Of a stretch of DNA of 64,000 nucleotides, positions 48,723-56,109 are shown piece after piece. The position numbers and the translations under genes were made by a program. How positions within the stretch are numbered: the stretch's first letter is position 1; the number at the start of each line of letters is the position of its first letter. The stretch covers positions 744,001 to 808,000 of the forward strand of contig NZ_SOAM01000001.1 in assembly GCF_004364555.1 (NCBI RefSeq), in the 5' to 3' direction. The notes under the pieces are model-generated. The model was not told the origin of the DNA. It did no database searches and was given only the letters and a program-made list of their open reading frames with translations. This stretch comes from Amnibacterium kyonggiense. Lineage in GTDB: Bacteria; Actinomycetota; Actinomycetes; Actinomycetales; Microbacteriaceae.

Positions 48723-49448
48723 GTGACGAGGACCGAGCCGCCGGGGGGCGCCGACGAACCGCACGCCGGCGGGCTGGCCGGCCGGCTGAACTGGCTGCGG
48801 GCCGGCGTGCTCGGCGCGAACGACGGCATCGTCTCCGTCGCCGCCATCGTCGTCGGCGTCGCGGGGGCCACGACCGCGACGGCGCCGATCCTCACGGCCG
48901 GCGCGGCGGGCGTCGTGGGCGGCGCGATCTCCATGGCGCTCGGCGAGTACGTCTCCGTGAGCAGCCAGCGCGACAGCCAGACCGCGCTGATCGCGAAGGA
49001 GCGGGAGGAGCTGCGGGCGACGCCGGATGAGGAGCTCGCCGAGCTCGCCGGGCTCTATGACGCGAAGGGCCTGACGGCCGAGACGGCGCGACGGGTGGCC
49101 GAGGAGCTCACCGCGCACGACGCCCTGGCCGCGCACCTCGAGGCGGAGCTCGGCATCGGGGAGGACGACGTCGTCAGCCCGTGGCAGGCCGCCGGCGCCT
49201 CAGCGCTGTCGTTCCTCATCGGCGCGATCCTGCCGATGATCGCGATCCTCCTGCCGCCGCCCGACCTCCGCGTGCCGATCACCTTCGTCGCGGTCCTCGT
49301 CGCACTCGCTGCGACCGGCACCATCAGCGCGACGGTCGGCGGCAGCGCGAAGACGCGCTCGACGCTGCGCGTCGTGGTCGGCGGCGCGATCGCGCTCGCC
49401 GCGACGTTCCTCATCGGACGCCTGCTCGGCACGAGCGGCATCGCCTGA
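48723..49448 (+). CDS. VIT/CCC1-family iron/manganese transporter
   Basis: The product is 241 residues from a GTG start with GAGGA upstream. It matches the VIT family: NWLRAGVLGANDGIVSVAAIVVGVAGA, then GGAISMALGEYVSVSSQRD with the conserved metal-site residues, a charged cytoplasmic metal-binding loop (EREELRATPDEELAELAGLY), and three C-terminal spans. Relatives move Fe2+ or Mn2+ out of the cytosol or into stores. Following katG by 38 bases, it fits a peroxide/iron-stress unit that lowers Fenton chemistry; cotranscription is likely but unproven. Confidence 0.88.
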   Translation: MTRTEPPGGADEPHAGGLAGRLNWLRAGVLGANDGIVSVAAIVVGVAGATTATAPILTAGAAGVVGGAISMALGEYVSVSSQRDSQTALIAKEREELRATPDEELAELAGLYDAKGLTAETARRVAEELTAHDALAAHLEAELGIGEDDVVSPWQAAGASALSFLIGAILPMIAILLPPPDLRVPITFVAVLVALAATGTISATVGGSAKTRSTLRVVVGGAIALAATFLIGRLLGTSGIA

Positions 49449-49503
49449 GCATCTCGGACGGACTCGACGCGGACCACGACGTCCGCCGGCCGGTCGCCTT
49501 CAC

Positions 49504-49509
49504 TACGGT
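49504..49509 (+). promoter_or_regulatory. Leaderless-type -10 element
   Basis: TACGGT ends six bases before the ATG at 49516 of the first DUF202 gene. Confidence 0.4.
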
Positions 49510-49515
49510 GGCGGC

Positions 49516-49887
49516 ATGACGGACGGCCGGAGCACCCGCTTCCCCACCTTCGTCTACGGGCGGGGTGAGGAGCCGGACCCCCGCTTCACCCTCGCGAACG
49601 AGCGGACGTTCCTCGCATGGATCCGCACCGGCCTGGCGCTGATCGCGGGCGGTGTCGCCGTGAACGCGGTGCGGCTGCCGATCCCGGACGGCGTCCAGAT
49701 CGCCGTGGTGCTGATCCTGCTCGTGCTGGGACTGGTGGTGCCGCCGCTGGCCTGGGTGAACTGGGCGGTCACCGAGCGGGCGCTGCGGCTCGGTCGTCCG
49801 CTGCCGGGCTCGCTCGTCACGCTGCCGCTGGCGGTCGGCGTGCTGCTCGTCGCCGCGTTGGTCGGCCTCGGCATCCTGCTGCAGTGA
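49516..49887 (+). CDS. DUF202 (YidH-like) membrane protein
   Basis: The product is 123 residues. It has the YidH signature DPRFTLANERTFLAWIRTGLALIAGGVAV followed by two further spans (VQIAVVLILLVLGLVVPPLAW and VTLPLAVGVLLVAALVGLGILL). Function is unknown; homologues often lie near metal or anion transporters. Its stop overlaps the start of the second DUF202 gene (GTGA), so the two probably form a heteromer. Confidence 0.85.
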   Translation: MTDGRSTRFPTFVYGRGEEPDPRFTLANERTFLAWIRTGLALIAGGVAVNAVRLPIPDGVQIAVVLILLVLGLVVPPLAWVNWAVTERALRLGRPLPGSLVTLPLAVGVLLVAALVGLGILLQ

Positions 49888-50222
49888 GCGCGCCGCAGGA
49901 TCCGGGGCTGCAGCCCGAGCGCACCGAGCTGTCGTGGCGGCGCACCCTGCTCGCCCTCGCGGTCGGGGCGCTCGTCTCGGTGCGGGTGCTGCCGCCCGTG
50001 CTCGGCGGGTGGACCGTCGCGACCGGGCTGCTCGGCGTGCTCGCCGCCGCCGTCCTGTGGCTCCTGGCGCGTCGGCGGCACGCGTCGGTCGCGGCGGTCT
50101 TCCGCGGGAGCGTCGCCGCGACGGCGATGCCCGGCGGCGGGCTCCTGCTCGCGCTGACGGTGTTCACCGCCGTGGGCGCCCTCCTCGGCCTCGGCTACGC
50201 CGTCCTGCTCCGCGCCGGCTGA
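49884..50222 (+). CDS. Second DUF202 membrane protein
   Basis: The product is 112 residues from a GTG start coupled to the preceding gene. The short N-terminus LQPERTELSWRRTLLALAVGALV carries the DUF202 'ER T.L.W.RT' motif, and two more spans follow. It is the usual shorter partner of YidH-like proteins in actinobacteria. No reaction is known. Confidence 0.82.
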   Translation: MSAPQDPGLQPERTELSWRRTLLALAVGALVSVRVLPPVLGGWTVATGLLGVLAAAVLWLLARRRHASVAAVFRGSVAATAMPGGGLLLALTVFTAVGALLGLGYAVLLRAG

Positions 50223-50298
50223 GCGGGCACGATCCGCTCCACGGACCGGAAGCCGACGGCCGCGACCGGATCGCATCGCACCGTTCACCTGCGGGGCC

Positions 50299-50304
50299 TA
50301 CGGT
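50299..50304 (+). promoter_or_regulatory. Leaderless-type -10 element
   Basis: TACGGT ends seven bases before the ATG at 50312. Confidence 0.4.
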
Positions 50305-50311
50305 CCGGACC

Positions 50312-50512
50312 ATGGCTGAATCCTTCGACGCCGAGCAGGTCGTCCGCGAGGTCACGACCACGCTCCTGACGAAGTTCCCCGATCGCGATCCCGTCGAGGT
50401 GGAGCGCGCGGTCCGCGAGCAGGTCGACGAGCTGGCGCGCCATCCGGTCCGCGACTACGTCTCGGTCCTCGCTCGCAGGGCGGCGAAGAAGCAGCTCGAG
50501 TCGAACGCCTGA
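50312..50512 (+). CDS. Three-helix-bundle dimerisation-type small protein
   Basis: The 66-residue, all-helical protein (AEQVVREVTTTLLTKFPDRDP..EVERAVREQVDELARHPVRDYVSVLARR) matches a small actinobacterial family annotated as three-helix-bundle dimerisation proteins. Its function is unknown. TACGGT seven bases upstream supports the ATG and a leaderless transcript. Confidence 0.7.
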   Translation: MAESFDAEQVVREVTTTLLTKFPDRDPVEVERAVREQVDELARHPVRDYVSVLARRAAKKQLESNA

Positions 50513-50539
50513 CGGCACGGCCGCGGCGGGCTCGAACCG

Positions 50540-50767
50540 TCAGGGCGCTTCGTCGTTCGCGATCGTCTCCACCTGGTCCACCGCGTCGTCGGGGAAGGAG
50601 AAGCTGCGCGGTCCGTCCTCATGGGACCACCAGGCGTCGCTCGCCGCCGGTCCGCCCGCGGCGACGATCACGTCGACCACGTCGCCCGGCACGGGTTCAC
50701 CGTTGTGGGCGATGAGCCAGTGCCGCGTGGTCGTGTCCAGGCGTCCCCACCAGTGCTCGATGTCCAT
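50540..50767 (-). CDS. Small acidic protein of unknown function
   Basis: The 75-residue product starts MDIEHWWGRLDTTTRHWLIAHNG, resembling short Microbacteriaceae proteins of the 'W..L...T..WL..N.G' type with no assigned function. The remainder is acidic. It is cytosolic, with no cysteines or membrane spans. It converges on the three-helix protein gene. Confidence 0.55.
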   Translation of the reverse strand: MDIEHWWGRLDTTTRHWLIAHNGEPVPGDVVDVIVAAGGPAASDAWWSHEDGPRSFSFPDDAVDQVETIANDEAP

Positions 50768-50864
50768 GCGTCGAGTGTGCGCCGCTCGCGGGGCGCGGCG
50801 ACCCGTCCATTCGCCTCATCCCGCGGAGGGGGAGGTGCCCGCGCGTCTGCGGACCATCGCGTCA

Positions 50865-51199
50865 GCGCGATGAACGCCGCGACCGCGACTCCGAGCGAGC
50901 TCGGGGAGGTCACCCCGGAGGTGAAGACGGGGTCGTACAGCGCTGCGGCGAGCGGCCCGACGACGCCGGCGTTGATGCCGGCGGGGCGGGATCGTCGCGG
51001 ATCCACGCGAGTCCGACCAGCCCGGCGACGGCGGCCCGCCGACCCACCGCCGCCGCACCACGAACGTCTCGTGGAAGTGCCCGAGGTGGGCGATCGGGCC
51101 GCCGAACGAGGTCAGCCCGAGGCGCAGGAAGACCCGGAGCACCTCCAGCGGCGAATCGGAGTGCGCGCGTTCATCGACCGCGCTCGCAGGATCCGTCAC
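50865..51199 (-). pseudogene. Chromate transporter (chrA) remnant
   Basis: From 51199 the minus strand encodes VLRVFLRLGLTSFGGPIAHL, then GHFHETFVVRRRWV: the unmistakable start of a CHR-family transporter. The reading then changes frame to GLVGLAWIRDDPAPP and again to AGINAGVVGPLAAALYDPVF, the conserved segment of the CHR second half. Roughly 250 residues between these parts are missing and at least two frame changes are present. The remnant covers about 330 bases of a gene normally above 1.1 kb. It is non-functional. Confidence 0.82.
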
Positions 51200-51277
51200 C
51201 GCTGCATCGTGGCGGTCCTCCGTGACGAACGCGAGAACGGCCTCGGGCAGGCGCCGGCCCGGGCTCGGGCGCCCGGC

Positions 51278-52807
51278 TCACTCCCCGCCGGCGAGGGTGC
51301 CGGTGAGGCGGGTGTGGAAGCGGTCGCTGGCGTCGTTCATGCCCTCGATGACCACGGTCTTGTGGTGGCGTGCGTACCGGACGGCGACGGTGTCGAGCGC
51401 GGCCACGGTGGAGGCGTCCCAGATGTGCGATCGGCTGAGGTCGATGATCACGCGGTCGGGGTCGCCGGCGTAGTCGAAGCGGTGGGTGAGGTCGTTGCTG
51501 GAGGCGAAGAAGAGCTCGCCGACGACGCGGTAGCGGACCTGTCCGCTGTCGTCCACGGAGCGGTCGACGGACGCGAACCGCGCGACGCGGCGCGCGAAGA
51601 CGATCATCGCGGCCAGGACCCCGACGACGACGCCGACGGAGAGGTCGTTCGTGGCGACGACCACGGCGACCGTCGCGACCATGACGATCGTCTCGCCGAG
51701 CGGCATGCGGCGCAGCGTGGCGGGGCGGATGCTGTGCCAGTCGAACGTGCCGACGCAGACCATCACCATCACGGCGACGAGTGCCGCCATGGGGATGTCG
51801 GCGACGAGGTCGTGGAAGACGACCATCAGGATCAGCAGGAACACCCCGGCGCTGAAGGTCGACAGCCGGGTGCGGGCGCCCGACTCGCGCACGTTGATCA
51901 TCGTCTGGCCGATCATCCCGCAGCCCCCCATGCCGCCGAAGAGCCCGGAGGTGATCTGCGCGATCCCCTGCCCGATGCTCTCCCGGGTCTTGTTCGACCC
52001 GGTCTCGGTGATGTCGTCGACGAGCTTCGCGGTCATCAACGACTCGATGAGTCCGACCAGGGCCGCAGCGAGCGCGAAGGGGCCGATGATCTGCAGGGTC
52101 TCGAGCGTCAGCGGGACCTGCGGCAGCAGGAACGACGGGAGGCCGTTCGGCAACGCGCCCTCGTCGCCGACGGTCGGGATCCGGACGCCGCCGAAGACCG
52201 CGATCGCCGTGATCAGCACGACCGCGACGAGCGGCGCCGGCACCGCCCTGGTGAGACGCGGGAAGAGGACGATCGCGGCGATGCCGAGCGCGACCAACGG
52301 GTAGACGGCCCAGGGGACGCCGATGAGGTGCGGCAGCTGGGCGATGAAGATCAGGATGGCGAGCGAGTTGACGAACCCGACCATCACGCTGCGCGGGATG
52401 AACCGCATCAGCTTCGCGAACCCGATCGCGCCGAGCACGATCTGCAGCACCCCGGCGAGCATCACCGTCGCGACCAGGTACTGCAGCCCGTGCTCCTTCG
52501 CCACGGGAGCGACGACGAGCGCGATGGCGCCGGTCGCGGCGCTGATCATCGCACGGCGACCGCCCACGATCGAGATCACGATCGCCATCACGACGGACGA
52601 GTAGAGCCCGACGCTCGGCGAGACGCCGGCGACGATCGAGAACGAGATCGCCTCCGGGATGAGGGCAAGGCCGACGACGAGGCCCGCGAGCACCTCGCGG
52701 ACGAGGACCCTCGGCCGCCGGACGGCGTCGATCACCCGCGCGGAGTCGTGGCGCTCGGGTGCGCCGACGGTCGCGTCGAGGACGAGTCGTCGCAGGTCGG
52801 TCGGCAT
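51278..52807 (-). CDS. SulP-family anion transporter with STAS domain
   Basis: The 509-residue protein has ten or more spans followed by a STAS domain (about 400-505; VIIDLSRSHIWDASTVAALDTV). Near the start, VLAGLVVGLALIPEAISFSIVAGVSPSVGLYSS is the SulP signature, and GGMGGCGMIGQTMIN lies in the core. Family members carry sulfate, bicarbonate or other anions, often with sodium or protons. The length and STAS tail are normal. It is divergent from a MerR regulator gene across a region holding a MerR-type dyad. Sulfate versus bicarbonate cannot be decided. Confidence 0.88.
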   Translation of the reverse strand: MPTDLRRLVLDATVGAPERHDSARVIDAVRRPRVLVREVLAGLVVGLALIPEAISFSIVAGVSPSVGLYSSVVMAIVISIVGGRRAMISAATGAIALVVAPVAKEHGLQYLVATVMLAGVLQIVLGAIGFAKLMRFIPRSVMVGFVNSLAILIFIAQLPHLIGVPWAVYPLVALGIAAIVLFPRLTRAVPAPLVAVVLITAIAVFGGVRIPTVGDEGALPNGLPSFLLPQVPLTLETLQIIGPFALAAALVGLIESLMTAKLVDDITETGSNKTRESIGQGIAQITSGLFGGMGGCGMIGQTMINVRESGARTRLSTFSAGVFLLILMVVFHDLVADIPMAALVAVMVMVCVGTFDWHSIRPATLRRMPLGETIVMVATVAVVVATNDLSVGVVVGVLAAMIVFARRVARFASVDRSVDDSGQVRYRVVGELFFASSNDLTHRFDYAGDPDRVIIDLSRSHIWDASTVAALDTVAVRYARHHKTVVIEGMNDASDRFHTRLTGTLAGGE

Positions 52808-52925
52808 GGTCGGCTCCTGCCCAGCGCGTGCGATCGCGCCATCGAATGAGAAGGTCGTAGGCGCAGCGGCGCACGGAGAGCGATCGCGGCGGCCCGACCG
52901 GCCGCCAATCGATGCGACAGCGACT

Positions 52926-52950
52926 CTACCCTTCCGTGAGGGGAGGGTTG
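52926..52950. promoter_or_regulatory. MerR-type spaced dyad
   Basis: CTACCCTTCC-GTGA-GGGGAGGGTTG contains the dyad ACCCTTCC/GGGGAGGGT, 15 bases upstream of the GTG alternative of the merR gene. Its form and position fit a MerR-family operator placed within a promoter spacer. Confidence 0.45.
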
Positions 52951-52964
52951 AGCAGGGGGACCTG

Positions 52965-53333
52965 GTGGAGAGCGAGCGGACGATGCACATCGGCGAGGTC
53001 GCCGACCGCACCGGGCTGTCCCATCGGACGCTGCGGCACTACGACGAGGTCGGTCTCGTCGTGCCCTCCGGCCGCACGGGCGGCGGATTCCGGCTCTACA
53101 CGGAGACGGATCTGCAGCGGTTGCTGCTCGTCAGACGGATGAAGCCGCTCGGCTACACCCTCGAGCAGATGCGCGAGCTGCTGGACACGGTGCGCGACCT
53201 CCAGGAGGACGACGACCCCGAGGCTCGAGCGCGGGTCGCGGCGTTGGAGGCCGACGTCGCCGCCCGGCGTCTGCAGCTCGTCCGACAGGTCGAGATGGCG
53301 GACGAGTTCGCCGCGCTGCTCCGCGGCCTCTAG
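52965..53333 (+). CDS. MerR-family regulator
   Basis: The product is 122 residues from the GTG at 52965 (GGGGGA just upstream) or 116 from the ATG at 52983. The MerR domain is clear: MHIGEVADRTGLSHRTLRHYDEVGLV, then GGGFRLYTETDLQRLLLVRRMKPLGYTLEQM. A dimerisation helix follows, and there is no C-terminal ligand domain or metal-binding cysteine, so the signal is unknown. It is divergent from the SulP gene, which it probably regulates. Confidence 0.85.
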   Translation: MESERTMHIGEVADRTGLSHRTLRHYDEVGLVVPSGRTGGGFRLYTETDLQRLLLVRRMKPLGYTLEQMRELLDTVRDLQEDDDPEARARVAALEADVAARRLQLVRQVEMADEFAALLRGL

Positions 53334-53355
53334 GGCCTGCTGCTGCCGGGAGCGT

Positions 53356-53520
53356 TCAGCGCCCGACGAGGCGCGCCAGGAACCCCGTCCGCTTCGGGGC
53401 GGCGTCGTGCCCGGGGCAGCGGTCGCGGGCGGGTACGCCTCGCATGACCTGGTCGACGTGCTGTCCGCAGCCCGCCCACGTCGTCTTCCCGCAGGTCCTG
53501 CACGTCACCTGTCGACACAT
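53356..53520 (-). CDS. Small cysteine-rich (zinc-ribbon-like) protein
   Basis: The product is 54 residues. It reads MCRQVTCRTCGKTTWAGCG, then QHVDQVMRGVPARDRCPGH, with CxxC and CxxH-type ligands likely binding zinc. Very similar short proteins are widespread in actinobacteria as hypothetical proteins. AGGAGG is seven bases before the ATG. Its promoter shares the 22-base palindrome at 53566-53587 with the divergent reductase gene, so both probably respond to the CstR-like sensor. Confidence 0.7.
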   Translation of the reverse strand: MCRQVTCRTCGKTTWAGCGQHVDQVMRGVPARDRCPGHDAAPKRTGFLARLVGR

Positions 53521-53540
53521 CGCGACACCTCCTGGCTCCC

Positions 53541-53560
53541 TGTGCGCCGTGCGGCGCACA
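53541..53560. promoter_or_regulatory. Hairpin in the leader of the small cysteine-rich gene
   Basis: TGTGCGCC and GGCGCACA (53541-53548, 53553-53560) flank a GTGC loop. It lies at the expected transcript start of the minus-strand gene and could be a leader hairpin or a second operator. Confidence 0.35.
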
Positions 53561-53565
53561 TCCGG

Positions 53566-53587
53566 ACTATACCCCCGGGGGTATAGT
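53566..53587. promoter_or_regulatory. CsoR/CstR-type operator with divergent -10 elements
   Basis: A perfect 22-base palindrome with half-site ACTATACCCCC. G/C tracts flanked by TAT are the hallmark of CsoR-family operators. Read on either strand its end gives TATAGT, a good -10. On the plus strand TATAGT ends seven bases before the reductase ATG (53595), implying a leaderless transcript. A repressor here would close both promoters. Confidence 0.75.
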
Positions 53588-53594
53588 GGACCGC

Positions 53595-55226
53595 ATGAGG
53601 ACGGTCATCATCGGGGGAGTCGCGGCGGGCATGAGCGCTGCGACGCGGCTGCGTCGGCTCGATGAGGAGCGCCGGATCACAGTGTTCGAGCGGGGTGCCT
53701 ACGTGTCGTTCGCCAACTGCGGTCTGCCGTACCACGTCGGTGGGGTGATCCCGGAGCGCTCGTCGTTGCTGCTGCAGACGCCGGCGTCGCTCGTGAGCCG
53801 GTTCGCGCTGGACGTGCAGGTGCAGCACGAGGTCGTCGACATCGACGCCGAAGCGCGGACGGTGACCGTTCGCGACCTCGTGACCGACACCGAACGGGTC
53901 GAGGGCTACGACGAGCTCGTGCTCGCGACCGGTGCGGTCGCCGAGCCCGGCCCGTCGAGCGCCGGAGTCCCGACGCACACGCTGCGCAGCGTGGAGGACG
54001 TCGATCGGGTCATCGCGGTCCTGGAGGAGGCGGGCCCGTCGCCGCGCGTGCTCGTGGTGGGCGCCGGATTCATCGGGCTCGAAGCCGTCGAGAACCTCCT
54101 GGCTCGAGGTGCTCGCGTGGTGCTCGCCAGCCGGGGCGCCCAGGTGCTGTCCCCGCTGGACCGCGAGATGGCGGCCCCCGTGACCGCCGCCCTGCGCGCC
54201 GCGGGCGTCGACATCCGTCTCGGCGTCACCGTCATCGGGGCCGAGGACGGCTCCGTCCGACTCAGCGACGGCACCACGGTCGACGCCGACCTCGTCGTCG
54301 AGGCGAGCGGGGTCCACCCGGACCGCCGCCTCGCCGACGCCGCCGGGGTCCGCGTCGGCTCGACCGGTGGCATCGTCGTCGACCGGCACCACCGCACGTC
54401 CACCCCGCACATCTGGGCCGTGGGCGACGGCGTCGAGAAGCAGCAGCACGGTGACGGGGCGCCGGTGCTCGTCACGATGGCGGGGCTCGCGAACCGGCAC
54501 GGCCGGGCTGCAGCGGACGACATCGCCGGGGCGCGCCCGCACGTCGCGGTCCCTGCGCTGGGGACGGCGATCCTCGGCCTGCTCGGGCTCACCGTCGCCC
54601 TCCTCGGCCGGAACGAGCGCGAGCTGCTCGCGGCGGGCGTCCGACCTCGCGTCGTGCACACGCACCCCGCATCGCATGCGACCTACTACCCGGGAGCGCA
54701 GCCGATGGCGATGAAGCTGCTCGTCGACCCGGCGACCGACCAGATCCTGGGCGCACAGATCGTCGGGGGAGCGGGGGTCGACAAGCGCATCGACGTCCTC
54801 GCCGTCGCGATGACCGCCCGGATGCCCGCCAGCGCGCTCTCGCAGCTGGAGCTCGCGTACGCGCCCCAGTACGGGTCCGCGAAGGATCCGGTGAACCTGC
54901 TCGGCTACGTCGCCGAGAACGTCGCGACGGCGACCACCCGCACCCTGCAGTGGCACGAGCTCGCCTCGGCGCTCGAGCGGGGCGCGACGCTCGTCGACGT
55001 GCGCAGCGAGCAGGAGCACGAGACCGCCTCGATCCCGGGCGCGGTGAACATCCCGCTGGACGACCTCCGGGTCCGGCACGACGAGATCCCGGACGGGCCG
55101 GTCGTCGTGCACTGCCAGGTCGGCCAACGCGGCCACACCGCCGCACGCCTGCTGGCGCAACTCGGCCACGACGTCCAGAACCTCGACGGCGGCTACCGCA
55201 CGTGGGCCGCCGGGACCGCGGCCTGA
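53595..55226 (+). CDS. cdr: CoA-disulfide/persulfide reductase with rhodanese domain
   Basis: The 543-residue flavoenzyme starts RTVIIGGVAAGMSAATRLRR, an FAD-binding fold. Active-site Cys42 lies in SFANCGLPYH, the single-cysteine motif of coenzyme A-disulfide reductases. A second nucleotide fold (RVLVVGAGFIGLEAVENL) binds NAD(P)H. The last 100 residues are a rhodanese domain with catalytic Cys507 in HCQVGQRGH. Such fusions reduce CoA-persulfide or polysulfides and move sulfane sulfur. The ATG at 53595 is preferred over GTG 53586, which lies inside the -10 element. The CstR-like regulator gene follows 44 bases later. Confidence 0.88.
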   Translation: MRTVIIGGVAAGMSAATRLRRLDEERRITVFERGAYVSFANCGLPYHVGGVIPERSSLLLQTPASLVSRFALDVQVQHEVVDIDAEARTVTVRDLVTDTERVEGYDELVLATGAVAEPGPSSAGVPTHTLRSVEDVDRVIAVLEEAGPSPRVLVVGAGFIGLEAVENLLARGARVVLASRGAQVLSPLDREMAAPVTAALRAAGVDIRLGVTVIGAEDGSVRLSDGTTVDADLVVEASGVHPDRRLADAAGVRVGSTGGIVVDRHHRTSTPHIWAVGDGVEKQQHGDGAPVLVTMAGLANRHGRAAADDIAGARPHVAVPALGTAILGLLGLTVALLGRNERELLAAGVRPRVVHTHPASHATYYPGAQPMAMKLLVDPATDQILGAQIVGGAGVDKRIDVLAVAMTARMPASALSQLELAYAPQYGSAKDPVNLLGYVAENVATATTRTLQWHELASALERGATLVDVRSEQEHETASIPGAVNIPLDDLRVRHDEIPDGPVVVHCQVGQRGHTAARLLAQLGHDVQNLDGGYRTWAAGTAA

Positions 55227-55270
55227 CCGGCTCGCCGCCGGATCCACCGTCCCCAGTCCGAGAAGGAGCC

Positions 55271-55597
55271 ATGCAGCAGATCACCGACACCGCGACCGAC
55301 GAGGCACGCGCGCTGCGCGACCAGGAGGCCGTCCGGAAGGTCGCCAACAGGCTCAAGCGGGCGCAGGGGCAGCTCGCGGCCGTCATCGCCGCCGTCGAGA
55401 ACGGCGGTGACTGCCGCGACGTCGTGACCCAGCTCGCCGCCGTCAGCAGCGCCATCGACCGCGCCGGATTCGCGATCATCTCCACCGCGATGCGCGAGTG
55501 CCTCGCGGACGCCCCGGCGGCGTCCACGGACCAGGAGACACGCCCGTCGCGGCTCACGGTCGAGGAGCTCGAGCGACTGTTCCTCACCCTGGCCTGA
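55271..55597 (+). CDS. cstR: CsoR/CstR-family sensor repressor
   Basis: The 108-residue, all-helical tetrameric repressor type has NRLKRAQGQLAAVIAAVENGGDCRDVVTQLAAVSSAID as family core. Cys48 and Cys77 are 29 residues apart, as the sensing cysteines of CsoR and CstR. The copper-ligand His expected four residues before the second Cys is Ala73, so copper sensing is unlikely and persulfide sensing of the CstR type is favoured. That agrees with the reductase-rhodanese gene upstream and the ACTATACCCCC palindrome. The ATG has AGGAG upstream. A C-terminal tail of about 25 residues is extra. Confidence 0.82.
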   Translation: MQQITDTATDEARALRDQEAVRKVANRLKRAQGQLAAVIAAVENGGDCRDVVTQLAAVSSAIDRAGFAIISTAMRECLADAPAASTDQETRPSRLTVEELERLFLTLA

Positions 55598-55619
55598 CGG
55601 CGCAGGAGCCCGCCCGCGC

Positions 55620-55844
55620 TCAGCGGGCGAAGGACGCCCGGAACCGAGGTCCGGGGATCGGCTTGCCGACGAGCGGCGCGAGGAGGCAGACGTCCAGCGC
55701 GCTGGCACCGGCCACGACCGCTCCGACACCGGCGAGGATCCACCACGGGCCGCCCAGCACGGCGCCCGCGATCAGCAGGCCGGCACCGGCGACGACCCGC
55801 ACCGCGCGCCCTCGGGTCGAACCCAGGAATCGGATGATGAACAT
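55620..55844 (-). CDS. DUF2892 membrane protein
   Basis: The product is 74 residues with two spans (VRVVAGAGLLIAGAVLGGPWWILAGVGAVVAGASAL) and the family-typical LGSTRGRAVR start and DVCLLAPLVGKP end with a Cys. DUF2892 domains are frequently fused to or beside rhodanese and sulfide-oxidation genes (as in YgaP), so it probably belongs with the persulfide genes next door. GGAGG precedes the ATG. The gene converges on cstR. Confidence 0.8.
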   Translation of the reverse strand: MFIIRFLGSTRGRAVRVVAGAGLLIAGAVLGGPWWILAGVGAVVAGASALDVCLLAPLVGKPIPGPRFRASFAR

Positions 55845-56046
55845 GAGGCACCTCCACGACGTCTTCCCGCCAGGAGGCGTCCGCGGCGCCCGACGGAGCC
55901 AGGGGCGAAAGGCCTTCACAGCGGGCTCGGGCCATGGACGACGCGCGTTGGGTGGACCCCGAGTCGCAGCGGAACATGAACGGAACGGGCTCCCGCCCCG
56001 CTGACGGCATCGTGACGGCGGCCCGAGCGAGTCGTGCCGGTCGGCG

Positions 56047-56060
56047 TGCAGTTGACTGCA
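56047..56060. promoter_or_regulatory. TGCAGT-TG-ACTGCA dyad with -35-like TTGACT
   Basis: A perfect six-base dyad spans a TTGACT that resembles a -35 element, 50 bases before the ClC channel ATG. No matching -10 is convincing. Confidence 0.3.
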
Positions 56061-56109
56061 GTCGTGCCGGCGCTCGGCGGAGCAGCGTCGTGGAAGGTGG
56101 TGTCGGACG

